DNA of 35,531 bases from an uncultured Paraprevotella sp. (GTDB lineage: Bacteria; Bacteroidota; Bacteroidia; Bacteroidales; Bacteroidaceae). How positions within the stretch are numbered: the stretch's first letter is position 1; every line of letters begins with the position of its first letter. The position numbers and the translations under genes are program-made. Location of the stretch: the NCBI GenBank assembly GCA_944321365.1, contig CALULA010000020.1:1-35531 (forward strand), given 5' to 3'. Below the pieces are notes generated by a model. The model was not told the origin of the DNA and made no database searches. It was given only the letters and a program-made list of their open reading frames with translations. Positions 8,064-16,579 of this stretch are shown here, piece by piece.

Positions 8064-8420
8064 ATGAAGAAATTGACAGCTAAAGAAGAGGAAGTGATGG
8101 AGCATATATGGCAGTTAGGCCATTGTGCGCCCAAGGATGTGCTGGCTCTTTATCCGGAGCCTAAGCCGCACATCAACACCATAGCCACTGTTTTCCAGCT
8201 GTTGGAGAAGAAAGGTTATTTGGGGCACCGCGTGTCGGGGAGGGGCTATATTTACAAGCCGCTGGTGGAGAAAGATGCCTATGGCAGCAGTAAGCTCGAT
8301 GCGTTTGTCGACCGCCATTTCGGCCATTCCTATATGAATGTGGTGTCTGCCCTGGTGCGTGAGGAGAAAGTGACGGAAGAAGAACTGATGCAGTTCCTGC
8401 AGGAGCTGAAGAAACGCTGA
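8064..8420 (+). CDS. BlaI/MecI-family transcriptional repressor
   Basis: A 118-aa winged-helix repressor of the penicillinase-repressor family. Residues 1-75 form the DNA-binding domain (LTAKEEEVMEHIWQLG, then the recognition-helix region INTIATVFQLLEKKGYL and the wing VSGRGYIYKPLV). Residues 80-118 form the helical dimerisation tail. In the classic systems the partner BlaR1/MecR1 protease senses a signal and triggers cleavage of the repressor; here the next gene, 5 bp downstream, encodes such an M56 protein. The family usually represses its own operon, and direct repeats cover the promoter. No beta-lactamase gene is present, so the regulated function is probably the operon itself plus unseen targets. 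Confidence 0.92.
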   Translation: MKKLTAKEEEVMEHIWQLGHCAPKDVLALYPEPKPHINTIATVFQLLEKKGYLGHRVSGRGYIYKPLVEKDAYGSSKLDAFVDRHFGHSYMNVVSALVREEKVTEEELMQFLQELKKR

Positions 8421-8425
8421 GGCTT

Positions 8426-10027
8426 ATGGTGGCTTTTGTGGTTTATGTCATGAAGTGGGCCTTTACGCTCACGCTGTTGTATTCGCTCTACGGACTGCTG
8501 TTGCGGCGGGAGACGTTCCACGGTGTCAACCGGGTGGTGCTCTTGTCCGTGTTGTTTCTTGCGATGGTGTTGCCATTCTGCAGGGTCAGCACCGAACATG
8601 TCACTTTCATGTCCCGTCAGGTGGCCGAGGTGGAACAGGCAGTCGGTGAGTTTGTTTCGGCAGCGGCTGTTGCAGAATCCTCGGATTCCCCCGTGTCTGT
8701 TGTCGCCCCTGCGGTGCAGTTGTCTCTGTGGCCCCGTCTGTTGGTCGGGGGATATGTGGTCGGAGTGGTGGCCTGCTTTGCGGGCTGGCTGCTTTCCTTG
8801 CTTTCGCTGGTGCGGGTCATCCGGCGCGGCCGTCGCGTGCAGGTAGAGGGATTGCCCTCCGGTGTGCGGGTGGTGGTGAACGAATCCTTGCCCATGTCGT
8901 GCAGCTGGATGCGCTGGATCGTTCTCAGCCGGAGCGAGGCGGCCCGCCGGGGACATCCCGTTTTGGAACATGAACTTTCGCATGTGCGCCTCGGACATTC
9001 GTGGGACATGCTGTTCTGCGAGTTCACGGCGCGTATGCTGTGGTTTCTGCCTTTCGCATGGATGCTGCGCAAGGACATGCGCGACCTGCACGAGTATCAG
9101 GCCGACCGTCAGGTGTTGCGCACGGGCATTGAGGAAGAGACCTACCAGCATCTGCTCATCCGCCATGCTGCCGGGAAGCGGACGGTGACGGCGGCCAATT
9201 CTTTCGATCACAGTTCCGTCAAGAAGCGGCTTGTCATGATGTGCCGCCGCCCCTCAACCCGTCGGGCGGCCCTGAAAGCCGTCTATTTGCTGCCGTTGGC
9301 TGGACTGGCCGTCACGGCCTTTGCGCGGCCCACTCTTGTGAGCGACCTGCGCCAGGTGCTCGACCGTGAGGCATCGGCGGCTCCCTTGCTTTCGCCTGCC
9401 GCATTGGTGAAGAGCGTTGAGGCGGTCCGGCAGGAGCCTGAGCCGGTGGCACCTGTGGCACCGGTGGAAGAGGAGGCCGTGGCGGAGGCCCCGGCGGAAG
9501 AGGTCGCACCTCAGCCCGAAGAGACGACGGATATGGTGCTCGACACGCTGCCTGCCATTCACGTGGCTGCCAAGACACCCTCGACCACAGCGGCGGAGCA
9601 AGCCGCTCCTGCGGAGGACGGACCGGTGGAGGTGCGGCGCACTACGGCGGCTCCCATCACTCCGGAAGAGTTCTTCCAGATGCGCTATGACTACTGGATA
9701 GAGCAGCGTGACGGAGAGACCTACGTGAAATGGTTCTACTATGTCCGAAACGAAGAGGAGCTGATTCAGCTCGACGGTGAGAATTGCTATATCATGGATA
9801 CCGGCACCGGCGACCGTTATATGTGCAGGCGTATTGAGGGCTATCCGGACAAGAAGATTAATATCCGGCTGATGCACTACAAGGGTTCCGTCGTGCAGTT
9901 CACGTTGGTGTTCCCGCCGCTGGAGGAGGGTGTGAAGGAAATCGCCTTTTTCCGGCCTGGACTGAGTTCTGTAGGGAGCGTCAGACTGAAAGATATCGTG
10001 AGAGAAGTACCTAAAATCATTCGATAA
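8426..10027 (+). CDS. M56 (BlaR1-like) membrane metallopeptidase with extra C-terminal domain
   Basis: A 533-aa integral membrane zinc protease of the M56 family. Hydrophobic segments lie at ~5-27, ~37-54, ~102-130 and ~283-302. The zinc motif HELSH is at residues 182-186, and the downstream HEYQADRQ near 225 supplies the expected third ligand. The penicillin-binding domain of BlaR1 is missing. Instead the envelope part has a Pro/Ala/Glu-rich linker (~330-400) and a ~120-aa C-terminal domain (~411-533), which is related to the lipoprotein encoded next. The signal is therefore not obviously a beta-lactam. The start is the first ATG because MxxFxxYxxKWAF..LLYxLY is typical of the family N-terminus. 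By family, it should inactivate the repressor encoded upstream. Confidence 0.88.
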   Translation: MVAFVVYVMKWAFTLTLLYSLYGLLLRRETFHGVNRVVLLSVLFLAMVLPFCRVSTEHVTFMSRQVAEVEQAVGEFVSAAAVAESSDSPVSVVAPAVQLSLWPRLLVGGYVVGVVACFAGWLLSLLSLVRVIRRGRRVQVEGLPSGVRVVVNESLPMSCSWMRWIVLSRSEAARRGHPVLEHELSHVRLGHSWDMLFCEFTARMLWFLPFAWMLRKDMRDLHEYQADRQVLRTGIEEETYQHLLIRHAAGKRTVTAANSFDHSSVKKRLVMMCRRPSTRRAALKAVYLLPLAGLAVTAFARPTLVSDLRQVLDREASAAPLLSPAALVKSVEAVRQEPEPVAPVAPVEEEAVAEAPAEEVAPQPEETTDMVLDTLPAIHVAAKTPSTTAAEQAAPAEDGPVEVRRTTAAPITPEEFFQMRYDYWIEQRDGETYVKWFYYVRNEEELIQLDGENCYIMDTGTGDRYMCRRIEGYPDKKINIRLMHYKGSVVQFTLVFPPLEEGVKEIAFFRPGLSSVGSVRLKDIVREVPKIIR

Positions 10028-10040
10028 AGCATACAGCAAG

Positions 10041-10667
10041 ATGAAGAATACAAGACTGTTGATGAAAGTCATGCTCTTGGCCGGACTGGCAGGCATGGCT
10101 GGATGTTCCGCAAACAGAAATGCGGCTACAGGTGAGCTGCCAGTCTACGACGAGCGGCCGGAAAACCGTCCGCCGGGTCAGATGACGCGGGGCACTACGC
10201 CCGACTATAGCATTGACAACGAACATACCTTTCCGGTATTCAAGGACCCCTACACGGTGTCCCGTCCGCAGGAGGGGGAGTACATGCATGATTACATGCG
10301 GCTGTACCGCACGAAAGAGGCCACTTACCTCACCTTTACTTATTATTGTCCGGAGGACTGGTGGTTCTTCGGCTTCGATTCCGGCGAGATGCTGATAGAC
10401 AGCGAGACGGGCGACTGCTACATGTCGCGCGGTGTGGAGTATTATCCCACGGATACCTGCTTCTGGATCAACGGCAGTGCCGGCAAGTACGTGCGCTTTG
10501 TGGTGGAATATCCCCCGCTCCCGCTGCATGTGAAGAAAGTGGACTACTTCTCGCCGGGCGGCCCCACGCGTTTCAACTACAAGGCCACGGGGCATCGCTA
10601 CAAGGACCTGAACGTGGACGACCTGCGCCCGCAGCGGCAATACCCCAGGGGGCGGATTATCCGCTGA
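10041..10667 (+). CDS. Lipoprotein homologous to the C-terminal domain of the upstream M56 protein
   Basis: A 208-aa lipoprotein with lipobox MAGC (Cys22) that I cannot assign to a named family. From about residue 80 to 175 it aligns by eye with the end of the M56 protein. Shared features are an acidic hydrophobic strand followed by TGDxYM (TGDRYM in the M56 protein, TGDCYM here), a YP pair, a VxF strand, a PPL turn, a VKxxxxFxPG motif and a closing PR/PK-IIR. It starts 13 bp after the M56 stop and surely belongs to the same operon. A lipoprotein sharing a domain with its own sensor could be the ligand, a competitor or a co-receptor; this is inference. No catalytic motif is visible. Confidence 0.75.
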   Translation: MKNTRLLMKVMLLAGLAGMAGCSANRNAATGELPVYDERPENRPPGQMTRGTTPDYSIDNEHTFPVFKDPYTVSRPQEGEYMHDYMRLYRTKEATYLTFTYYCPEDWWFFGFDSGEMLIDSETGDCYMSRGVEYYPTDTCFWINGSAGKYVRFVVEYPPLPLHVKKVDYFSPGGPTRFNYKATGHRYKDLNVDDLRPQRQYPRGRIIR

Positions 10668-10716
10668 CCCGATGCTGGCTGGTGTGATGCGGTAGGGGGT
10701 GGACGTTCTGCTCCGG

Positions 10717-10753
10717 TAAAAAAAGAAAGAGACCTCAAAAAGGTCTCTTTCTT
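10717..10753 (-). terminator. Terminator of the tRNA-Asn pair
   Basis: A perfect 13-bp stem (AAGAAAGAGACCT, 10723-10735, with 10741-10753) and a 5-nt loop is followed on the minus strand by a T-run. It lies directly after the second tRNA-Asn. Confidence 0.9.
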
Positions 10754-10754
10754 G

Positions 10755-10828
10755 CGCTTCAGGATGGGCTTGAACCAACGACCCCCTGATTAACAGTCAG
10801 GTGCTCTAACCAACTGAGCTACTGAAGC
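10755..10828 (-). tRNA. tRNA-Asn (GTT), downstream copy
   Basis: A 74-nt cloverleaf on the minus strand: acceptor GCTTCAG/CTGAAGC, D stem GCTC/GAGC, anticodon stem CCTGA/TCAGG with loop CTGTTAA (anticodon GTT), discriminator G. The T stem GTTGG/CCATC carries one T-T mismatch. CCA is not encoded. The sequence is identical to the copy 100 bp upstream, including the mismatch. Confidence 0.95.
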
Positions 10829-10854
10829 AGATTGCAATTGAGGTCACTTTCTTG

Positions 10855-10928
10855 CGCTTCAGGATGGGCTTGAACCAACGACCCCCTGATTAACAGTCAG
10901 GTGCTCTAACCAACTGAGCTACTGAAGC
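10855..10928 (-). tRNA. tRNA-Asn (GTT), upstream copy
   Basis: The same 74-nt sequence as at 10755-10828 and the first of the pair to be transcribed. The two are separated by 26 bp and presumably made as one precursor from the promoter at 10958-10989. The T-stem T-T mismatch occurs here too, so it predates the duplication. Confidence 0.95.
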
Positions 10929-10957
10929 AGTCAGATGTAGTCTCCTCAATTGCGTTG

Positions 10958-10989
10958 CAAAAGTAGTGTATATTTTTGAGATATGCAAT
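10958..10989 (-). promoter_or_regulatory. Promoter of the tRNA-Asn pair
   Basis: A -7 element TACTTTTG (10958-10965) has ATTG (10986-10989) 20 bp upstream on the minus strand, one base off the -33 consensus. The start should fall about 20 nt before the first tRNA. Confidence 0.75.
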
Positions 10990-11178
10990 TTATTGGTGAA
11001 AAAAATGTCGCAGGGGCGAAAAAATCATGCGAAAAACCGCCGGTTGCGGGCGGGAGAGGGGTGGTGTTTCCGTCATCGTTCCGGTCGGTTTACCGTGTGC
11101 GGCGCGGGGCCTTGTCTTGTGCCGGGCATACCGACAGCCGCCCTGTCACGGCCTTTTGGCCTGTTGTAGGGAAGAATA
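10990..11178. other. Gap without a recognisable gene
   Basis: Between the tRNA promoter and the end of the decayed BspA-like gene I find no supported coding frame. The open frames are Arg, Cys and Gly rich, as expected by chance in GC-rich DNA. Confidence 0.5.
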
Positions 11179-11208
11179 GAGGCCATGCCTGCGTGCAGGC
11201 ACGGCCTC
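11179..11208 (-). terminator. Hairpin after the decayed BspA-like gene
   Basis: The stem GAGGCCGTGCCTGC / GCAGGCATGGCCTC (14 bp, one G-U) with a tiny loop is followed on the minus strand by TATTCTTCC. It lies about 55 bp past the stop codon. The U-tract is weak. Confidence 0.55.
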
Positions 11209-11263
11209 CGTTGGTCTTTCTTGCAGCATCTGTCCTTGCCCTGCCGGGGGCAGTGGCATCGGG

Positions 11264-13917
11264 TCAGTGCGCCACGAGCTTCACGGTCCTTGTCCGTTGT
11301 CCGTCGCTCACGGTCAGCAGGTAGATGCCGCGTGGCAGGGTGGGAGCGTCCAGCGTCTGCCAGCTGCCGTCAGTCTGGATGCGGCCCTGGGCCACGGTTG
11401 CGCCGCCGATGCTCCTCAGTGTCCATACGGCTTCGCCACCATAGCCGTTCACACGGACGGATGCGCTACCCTCCGACATGCTGCCCCGGACGGCCACCTG
11501 CAGGTCGCTGTCGGCCTCAGTCTCCGTCGTGGAGATGCCCGTTGTGCCCTCAGCCGTGGTAAAGGTCTGCTCCTCGCCGTAGGTCGTGCCCTTGGCCGTC
11601 TCCACGTATACTCGGAAAGTGTACACTGTGCCCGGCTGCAGGTCCTCCAGCGTGGCGGTCATGAACTGCCCCGTGGCCTGCACGCGCTGCACGTCCGTAG
11701 CCGCTCGTTTGGAAGCCGCTTCCGTGGGCCAGTATTCGAAGCCCTGCTCCGTGATGTCGTCCGACCCGGCGATGGCATAGCCGCGCACGCGGGCTTCCGT
11801 TGCTGTCACGCCCATGGCCTCGTAGGTGCGCACTGTGGGGTCGAAGTACACATAGGCGTCCGCCGTGCCGAAGGCCAGCCATTCACCGTAGTACGTCTCT
11901 CCGGAAGCCGACGTGTAGTAAGGTCGGAACTTGTAGTACGTGCTCGCGCTCAGGTTGCGCAGTGCCCCCGTCAGCACGCCGTCCACTACCGGGCAGGGCG
12001 ACTGATCGGAAGGCACAAGATCCGGCGCGTCATAACGCCGCCATTCGAAGCCCGCTCCCGTCTCCCGGTCGCTCAAATTAGTCTCTGCGCAGATGAGGGC
12101 CACGGTGTTTGAGGTGGCCTTGGCGGGGAGGGTTTCAAACTCCAAGGCCGGGGTGGTGAAACTATATGAAACGGAATCCTTACCACCTTCCTCCGTTTCT
12201 ACACAATACCACACAGCATATAGCCGTGAAGGTTCCAAACCAGTTAATTCCAAAAAAGAAGCATGCTCTTCTCGGTAAGTATCAAAACTTGATACTTCTG
12301 TATAACGAACATTCCTACTAAACTCAGAATGAAGAACTGTTGCATCTCCTTCCAGATGAACGACCGAGACCTTCGCTGTACTTGGTGTCAATTCAACATC
12401 AAATGATGAAACTAAAGGCAGGGTGGAACATTCCACAGGCTCTGCACTATAGTAATAATAATCACCAGTCATTCTACTATCTCCATATATTACCCTAAAA
12501 AAGACGGAATAACTTGCACTTGGCTTTAACTTTTCTATTTTTACCTTTTGGTATCCTCCTTCACATTCTACCTCTACAGAAGAGAAACGCCTATTTTCAT
12601 CAGATGCATATAGAGTAATTGGTATTGCACAAGTCTCATCAAAAGGAATGAGCATCTCAAATTCCATCGTGGTCTGTGTCCGCTTTACTATTTCTGGTGT
12701 CAAAACTCCATAAGGTTTTTGGGTTCTTACATCAATAGGTATTATGACAATCTCACCATCAAGCCGAGCTTCAACTTCTACTCTATATACTATATCTGGA
12801 ACCAAACCCACAATCTTATACTCATTGCCAATTCTTTCTATTGTTCCAATAGCCCCGAATCCAGCCCTATAACAAGCCGCATTTTCCAAGTGCAATTCAT
12901 TAAAAATACTGTCAAAAGACAACACGCAACCTCCCATCTTTGCATTTTCAGTCAAACTATACAACTTAACCTTAGTAACATTATTAGATGTAAACTGGTC
13001 AAGAACATTCTGTGTAGCATATATCGTACCCGAAAAATCATTAATGTCCGTAGCATTTGTGATAATTGCATCCGGTTGCAAAAAAAAGACCTTTTCAGCA
13101 TAGGGAAAAGCAAATTCTGTGTAGCCCGATGATATTTTTACTTCTTTTAGATTCGTACAGTCGCTAAAAGCAGTTTCGCTAATAACCGCTTCTCCAATAC
13201 ATAACGAAAACAACCCCATACAGCCTCTAAAAGCATTTGAACCTATGCTTTTCACATTTAAAAGTTCCGTTAAAGTCAAATCTGCACAACCAGAAAAAGC
13301 ATCATCACCAATACTCGTGACATTTGACAAATCCACTGAGGACAAACCTATACAACCACTAAAAGCACGGTCTCCAATACTTGTCAAAGATACAGGAAGT
13401 TCAATAGAAGTCAACCCCGTACAATCACTAAAAGCGCTTGCACCAATTGTTCTTACGGTGTTAGGTATTACAATGGAAGTTCGTGTTTCCGGAACTCGAA
13501 TGAGTTCTGTCTGATCCTTATTATATAGCACACCGTCAATAGAAGAATATTGGGTATTTTCAGGGTCTACATTTATAGCTGTTAAAGAAGTGCAACCGGA
13601 AAGAACGACCCCTCGATGTTTCCTGTGACTGTACTTGGTATCGTGATAGTTTTCACTTCTGTGCAACCTACAAAAGCACCTGCATCGATACCTGTCACAG
13701 TATAAACACCACCCACAACAGAGCCGACAATATCATCAGGCCAAATCCATTCTGTTACACTCTCCGGTATAACTACATCACCGACATAAGGCCTATCAGA
13801 ATTCTGGCAGGCGACCAAATAGGCATAGTTTGTGGACGGCTTTGTACCATTGAACCATAAATAGTTTGTACCTTCGGAACTGCTAAAGATCCCCTCTGCT
13901 TTTATACCTGTCACCAC
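11264..13917 (-). pseudogene. BspA-like leucine-rich-repeat surface protein, frameshifted and lacking its 5' end
   Basis: Two overlapping minus-strand frames make up one BspA-type protein. The first (13917 down to ~13605) ends its good sequence at TGNIEGSFF; the second continues with SGCTSLTAINVDPENTQYSS. One extra T in the TTCTTT run near 13600-13610 would join them as GSFFSGCTSL, which aligns with SWFNGSRSLESINVD in the intact paralogue at 29495. The 5' end is also faulty. The frame opens at a GTG (13917), with a stop codon at 13954-13956 and no signal peptide in between. What follows is six or more BspA LRR units, fibronectin-like modules, a block shared with the paralogue, and a GIYLLTV-type C-terminal sorting domain. 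It was probably a secreted adhesin-like protein and is now inactive, unless the frameshift is a sequencing error. Confidence 0.8.
11620..12094 (-). repeat. 475-bp block nearly identical to 31634-32108
   Basis: Read on the minus strand this block aligns without gaps to 31634-32108 at roughly 93 percent by eye, with only about five amino-acid changes. The sequence on both sides is far more diverged. It encodes the two fibronectin-like modules before the C-terminal domain. Confidence 0.85.
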
Positions 13918-13920
13918 CAG

Positions 13921-14220
13921 TACTTGTCCGCAACCCCTCAGACAATATGGACATTAGGTTGACTTAATCACAGGTCGGGAGGAACACAAATAAAAAAGGC
14001 GGGGGCTGACTTTAGTGCATTCCTCGCTTGCAGGTTCTGGACTACCTTGTCACCGAAATACACAGCCAAGCCCACACCTTATGGTGCGGGCGTACAGACC
14101 ATTGTTCTTCGATGACATAGAAAATTGTCCAGATTTTCAAGTGCAAAGAACAAAAGCTTTACGCTCTTCCTTAAATATGTCTTTATCCTCTATGGCTCTT
14201 ATGGCGGCATAGGCTTCAAT
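13921..14220 (-). repeat. Upstream element related to 29190-29475
   Basis: Read on the minus strand, this stretch aligns with the region before the intact BspA-like gene. Shared pieces include AAGCCTATGCCG, ATAGAGGATAAAG, CTTTTGTTCTTT, the CAGCCCC...CTTTTTT stretch, a CTGTGA segment and GAGGGGTTGCGGA. The match ends just where the intact copy begins its signal-peptide sequence and this copy runs into the truncated frame. I see no gene in it. The remaining 14221-14440 is also noncoding and should hold the promoter of the S41 protease gene, which I could not place. Confidence 0.7.
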
Positions 14221-14440
14221 GTTTTGCGTTACTTACAGGGGTTATGCTCTCTCTCGCGGAACAGTCGCATGCTGTTTGCCACCCTATCCGCCTCCAAATG
14301 TACGTTTTTTCTGTCAAACCACCAGCGGAAAAGGCAACTTTGTTCTAACGGCGGGCCGACTTTGCAAAAAAAACATAAGCAGGGAAGAGAGTTTTTCCGA
14401 TATGTTACTACCATACGGCTGAAATGATTAATTTTGTGGC

Positions 14441-16105
14441 ATGAAAAAGATTATGATATTTGCGGGATTGCTTTGCACGATGGCGGCACCCGTTTCTGCT
14501 CAGAAGGACAGTGAACATAACTTTGAAATCTCGAAGAATCTGGAGATTTTCAATGACATTTATAAGCAGCTGGACTTGTTCTATGTAGACACCTTGTCGG
14601 CTGACACGGTCATCGAGTGGGGCATCAAGGCGATGCTGAACCGTGTGGATCCCTTTACCGTCTATTATCCGGAAGAGGGAATGGATGAACTGAAAGAAAT
14701 GACTACCGGAAAGTATGCGGGGATAGGTTCGGTCATCCGTCTGTATCAGAAAGAGGATAGGGTGATGATTATAGAACCGTGGGAAGACAGTCCGGCGGCT
14801 GAGGCCGGCGTGAAAGCCGGAGACCTCATCATGGCTATCGACGGAAAGGACATGAAAGGCAAGAGCACACAGGAGGTCAGCAAGCTGTTGCGTGGTGACG
14901 CCGGTTCTATGTTTGAGCTGACGGTGAAACGCATGGGAGTGAAAGAGCCGTTGGCTTTTAAAATTACGCGCCGTAACATTGTGATGCCCTCCGTACCTTA
15001 TTATAATATGGTGAACGACAGCGTAGGTTATATTTACTTCGAGCGTTTTGTCGGCGGCTGTTCCCGCGATGTGCGCCGTGCCGTTGTCGATCTGAAAGAG
15101 CAGGGCGCGCGTGCTTTAGTCTTGGATATGCGCGGTAATCCCGGCGGACCCTTGAACGAAGCGGTGGAAGTGACTAATCTGTTTGTTCCCCGCGGTCAGA
15201 AAGTGGTGTATACGAAAGGGAAACTGGCATCGGTGAATTCGGAACATTATACGACAAAAGAGCCGCTTGATGCTACGATTCCGATGGTGGTGCTGGTGGA
15301 CGGGGCCACAGCCTCTTCTGCTGAGATTGTTTCCGGGGCGTTGCAGGATCTGGACCGTGCGGTGATTCTGGGAGAGCGGACATACGGCAAGGGGCTGGTG
15401 CAGCTGATTCGTGAGGTCCCGTATCATGGTAGTCTGAAAGTGACGACAAGCCGTTATTATATTCCGAGCGGACGGTGCATTCAGGCTTATGACTACCGTC
15501 ATTTGAATCCGGATGGCTCCGCGGGAACGGTGCCCGACAGTTTGACGCATGTGTTCAAGACAGCCGGAGGCCGGGAAGTGCGGGATGGCGGAGGCATCAA
15601 GCCGGATGTGGTGATGCTCCCCGACAGTCTGCCCACGATTGTTTATGACGTGGCCGTTTCGGATGTTGCGCTGGATTATGTCAATCGTTTTGCTAATGAG
15701 CATCCATCTATCGCACCTGCCGGTGAGTTCTCGTTGTCGGATAAGGATTATGCAGAGTTTGTGAAGATGGTACAGGAGAGTGACTTTACTTATAAGAAGC
15801 GAACAGAAGATGTGATGAAACTGTTGGAGCGGATGGCGCGTTTCGAGAATTGTTATGACGAAGCCAAGGAGGAGTTCGAGGCTTTGGCTCAGAAAATGCA
15901 GGGTGATGTGGTGACCGATCTGGAACGTCCCAAAAATAAGCAGGAAATAAAGAAACTGTTGGAGAACGATATTGTGAGCCGTTATTATTTCCGCCGTGGC
16001 GTCATACAACAGCAGTTGAGAGATGATAAGGATTTGAAAAAAGCATTGGAAATCCTGGCTGATACGGAATGTTACGGTAATCTGCTGAAACCTGTGAAGC
16101 CATGA
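14441..16105 (+). CDS. S41 (CtpA-like) carboxy-terminal processing protease
   Basis: A 554-aa exported serine protease of the S41A group, which trims or degrades envelope proteins. A Sec signal peptide (MKKIMIFAGLLCTMAAPVSAQ) is followed by an N-terminal helical region, a PDZ domain (~85-185, with EPWEDSPAAEAGVKAGDLI) and the S41 core. The catalytic serine is Ser292 in GATASSAEIVSGA and the general base is Lys317 in RTYGKGLVQ. The 25-residue spacing between them equals that of E. coli Prc. A further ~150-residue helical C-terminal extension follows. The stop overlaps the start of the next gene (ATGA), so the two are translationally coupled. The start is the ATG in front of the signal peptide. 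Confidence 0.93.
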   Translation: MKKIMIFAGLLCTMAAPVSAQKDSEHNFEISKNLEIFNDIYKQLDLFYVDTLSADTVIEWGIKAMLNRVDPFTVYYPEEGMDELKEMTTGKYAGIGSVIRLYQKEDRVMIIEPWEDSPAAEAGVKAGDLIMAIDGKDMKGKSTQEVSKLLRGDAGSMFELTVKRMGVKEPLAFKITRRNIVMPSVPYYNMVNDSVGYIYFERFVGGCSRDVRRAVVDLKEQGARALVLDMRGNPGGPLNEAVEVTNLFVPRGQKVVYTKGKLASVNSEHYTTKEPLDATIPMVVLVDGATASSAEIVSGALQDLDRAVILGERTYGKGLVQLIREVPYHGSLKVTTSRYYIPSGRCIQAYDYRHLNPDGSAGTVPDSLTHVFKTAGGREVRDGGGIKPDVVMLPDSLPTIVYDVAVSDVALDYVNRFANEHPSIAPAGEFSLSDKDYAEFVKMVQESDFTYKKRTEDVMKLLERMARFENCYDEAKEEFEALAQKMQGDVVTDLERPKNKQEIKKLLENDIVSRYYFRRGVIQQQLRDDKDLKKALEILADTECYGNLLKPVKP

Positions 16106-16494
16106 GAAATAGGAAACTGAATCATAACAAGGGAATTATGTTGGGCATCATGGCAATGGCTGTTGTTGTACTGGCTGTTGTCGTAGTGTTCTGGTTGTGG
16201 TGCTTCCCTGAGGGGAGTCTTCAGGCAGAGACGGATGAGAATAACACCCGTATCGTGTTGGCAGAAGGTTTTTGTGGCGACAGTATACAGTTGACGGTAA
16301 ATGATACGCTTTTGTTAGATTGCCGTGTGGGGGCTGATTCATTGGAGGTGCCGGTTGATTTGCCGGAAGAGAATCATTTGCTGATGGTGGCTTTTCCGGA
16401 ACACGATGTCGTCACTTCGTTTGATTTGCCGGCAGGTGTGAAACAAGTGGTATTGCGGAATCGTGACGGAAATGTGGATATGGATGCATTCTGA
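16102..16494 (+). CDS. Small single-span membrane protein coupled to the S41 protease
   Basis: A 130-aa protein of unknown family. A basic N-terminus (MRNRKLNHNKG) precedes one strong hydrophobic helix (~12-33, rich in Val and Ala). The remaining ~95 residues are an acidic, beta-rich extracytoplasmic domain (IVLAEGFCGDSIQLTVNDTLLLD and similar strands), with the look of an Ig-like or carbohydrate-binding-like fold. It overlaps the protease stop by 4 bp, so it is made in step with it and could be a partner, regulator or substrate; this is inference from coupling only. No catalytic motif is visible. Confidence 0.75.
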   Translation: MRNRKLNHNKGIMLGIMAMAVVVLAVVVVFWLWCFPEGSLQAETDENNTRIVLAEGFCGDSIQLTVNDTLLLDCRVGADSLEVPVDLPEENHLLMVAFPEHDVVTSFDLPAGVKQVVLRNRDGNVDMDAF

Positions 16495-16534
16495 TGACTG
16501 TATCATTGATTTAGTCATTTTTACGTGTGGTTTG

Positions 16535-16566
16535 TTTGGTTTATTAACTGATTTTGCATATCTTTG
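16535..16566 (+). promoter_or_regulatory. sigma-ABfr-type promoter of rimP-nusA-infB
   Basis: TTTG (16535-16538), 20 bp, TATCTTTG (16559-16566). Expected start near 16573, giving a leader of about 55 nt that contains the hairpin at 16580-16609. Confidence 0.85.
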
Positions 16567-16579
16567 CAGGCGTATGATG

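Larger units (their letters stand above)
10741..10930. repeat. 100-bp tandem duplication carrying tRNA-Asn
   Basis: The unit beginning AGGTCTCTTTCTTGCG at 10741 recurs as AGGTCACTTTCTTGCG at 10841, exactly 100 bp later, followed by an identical tRNA. The linker between the tRNAs therefore contains one arm of the terminator hairpin but not the other, so the duplication broke inside the terminator. The spacer copy cannot terminate, which keeps the pair in one transcript. Confidence 0.85.

Noticed and set aside
14429..14436. TAATTTTG as a -7 element for the S41 protease gene
   Set aside because: It lies 4 bp before the start codon, so the transcript would begin at or inside the ATG, and there is no TTTG at the right distance upstream.
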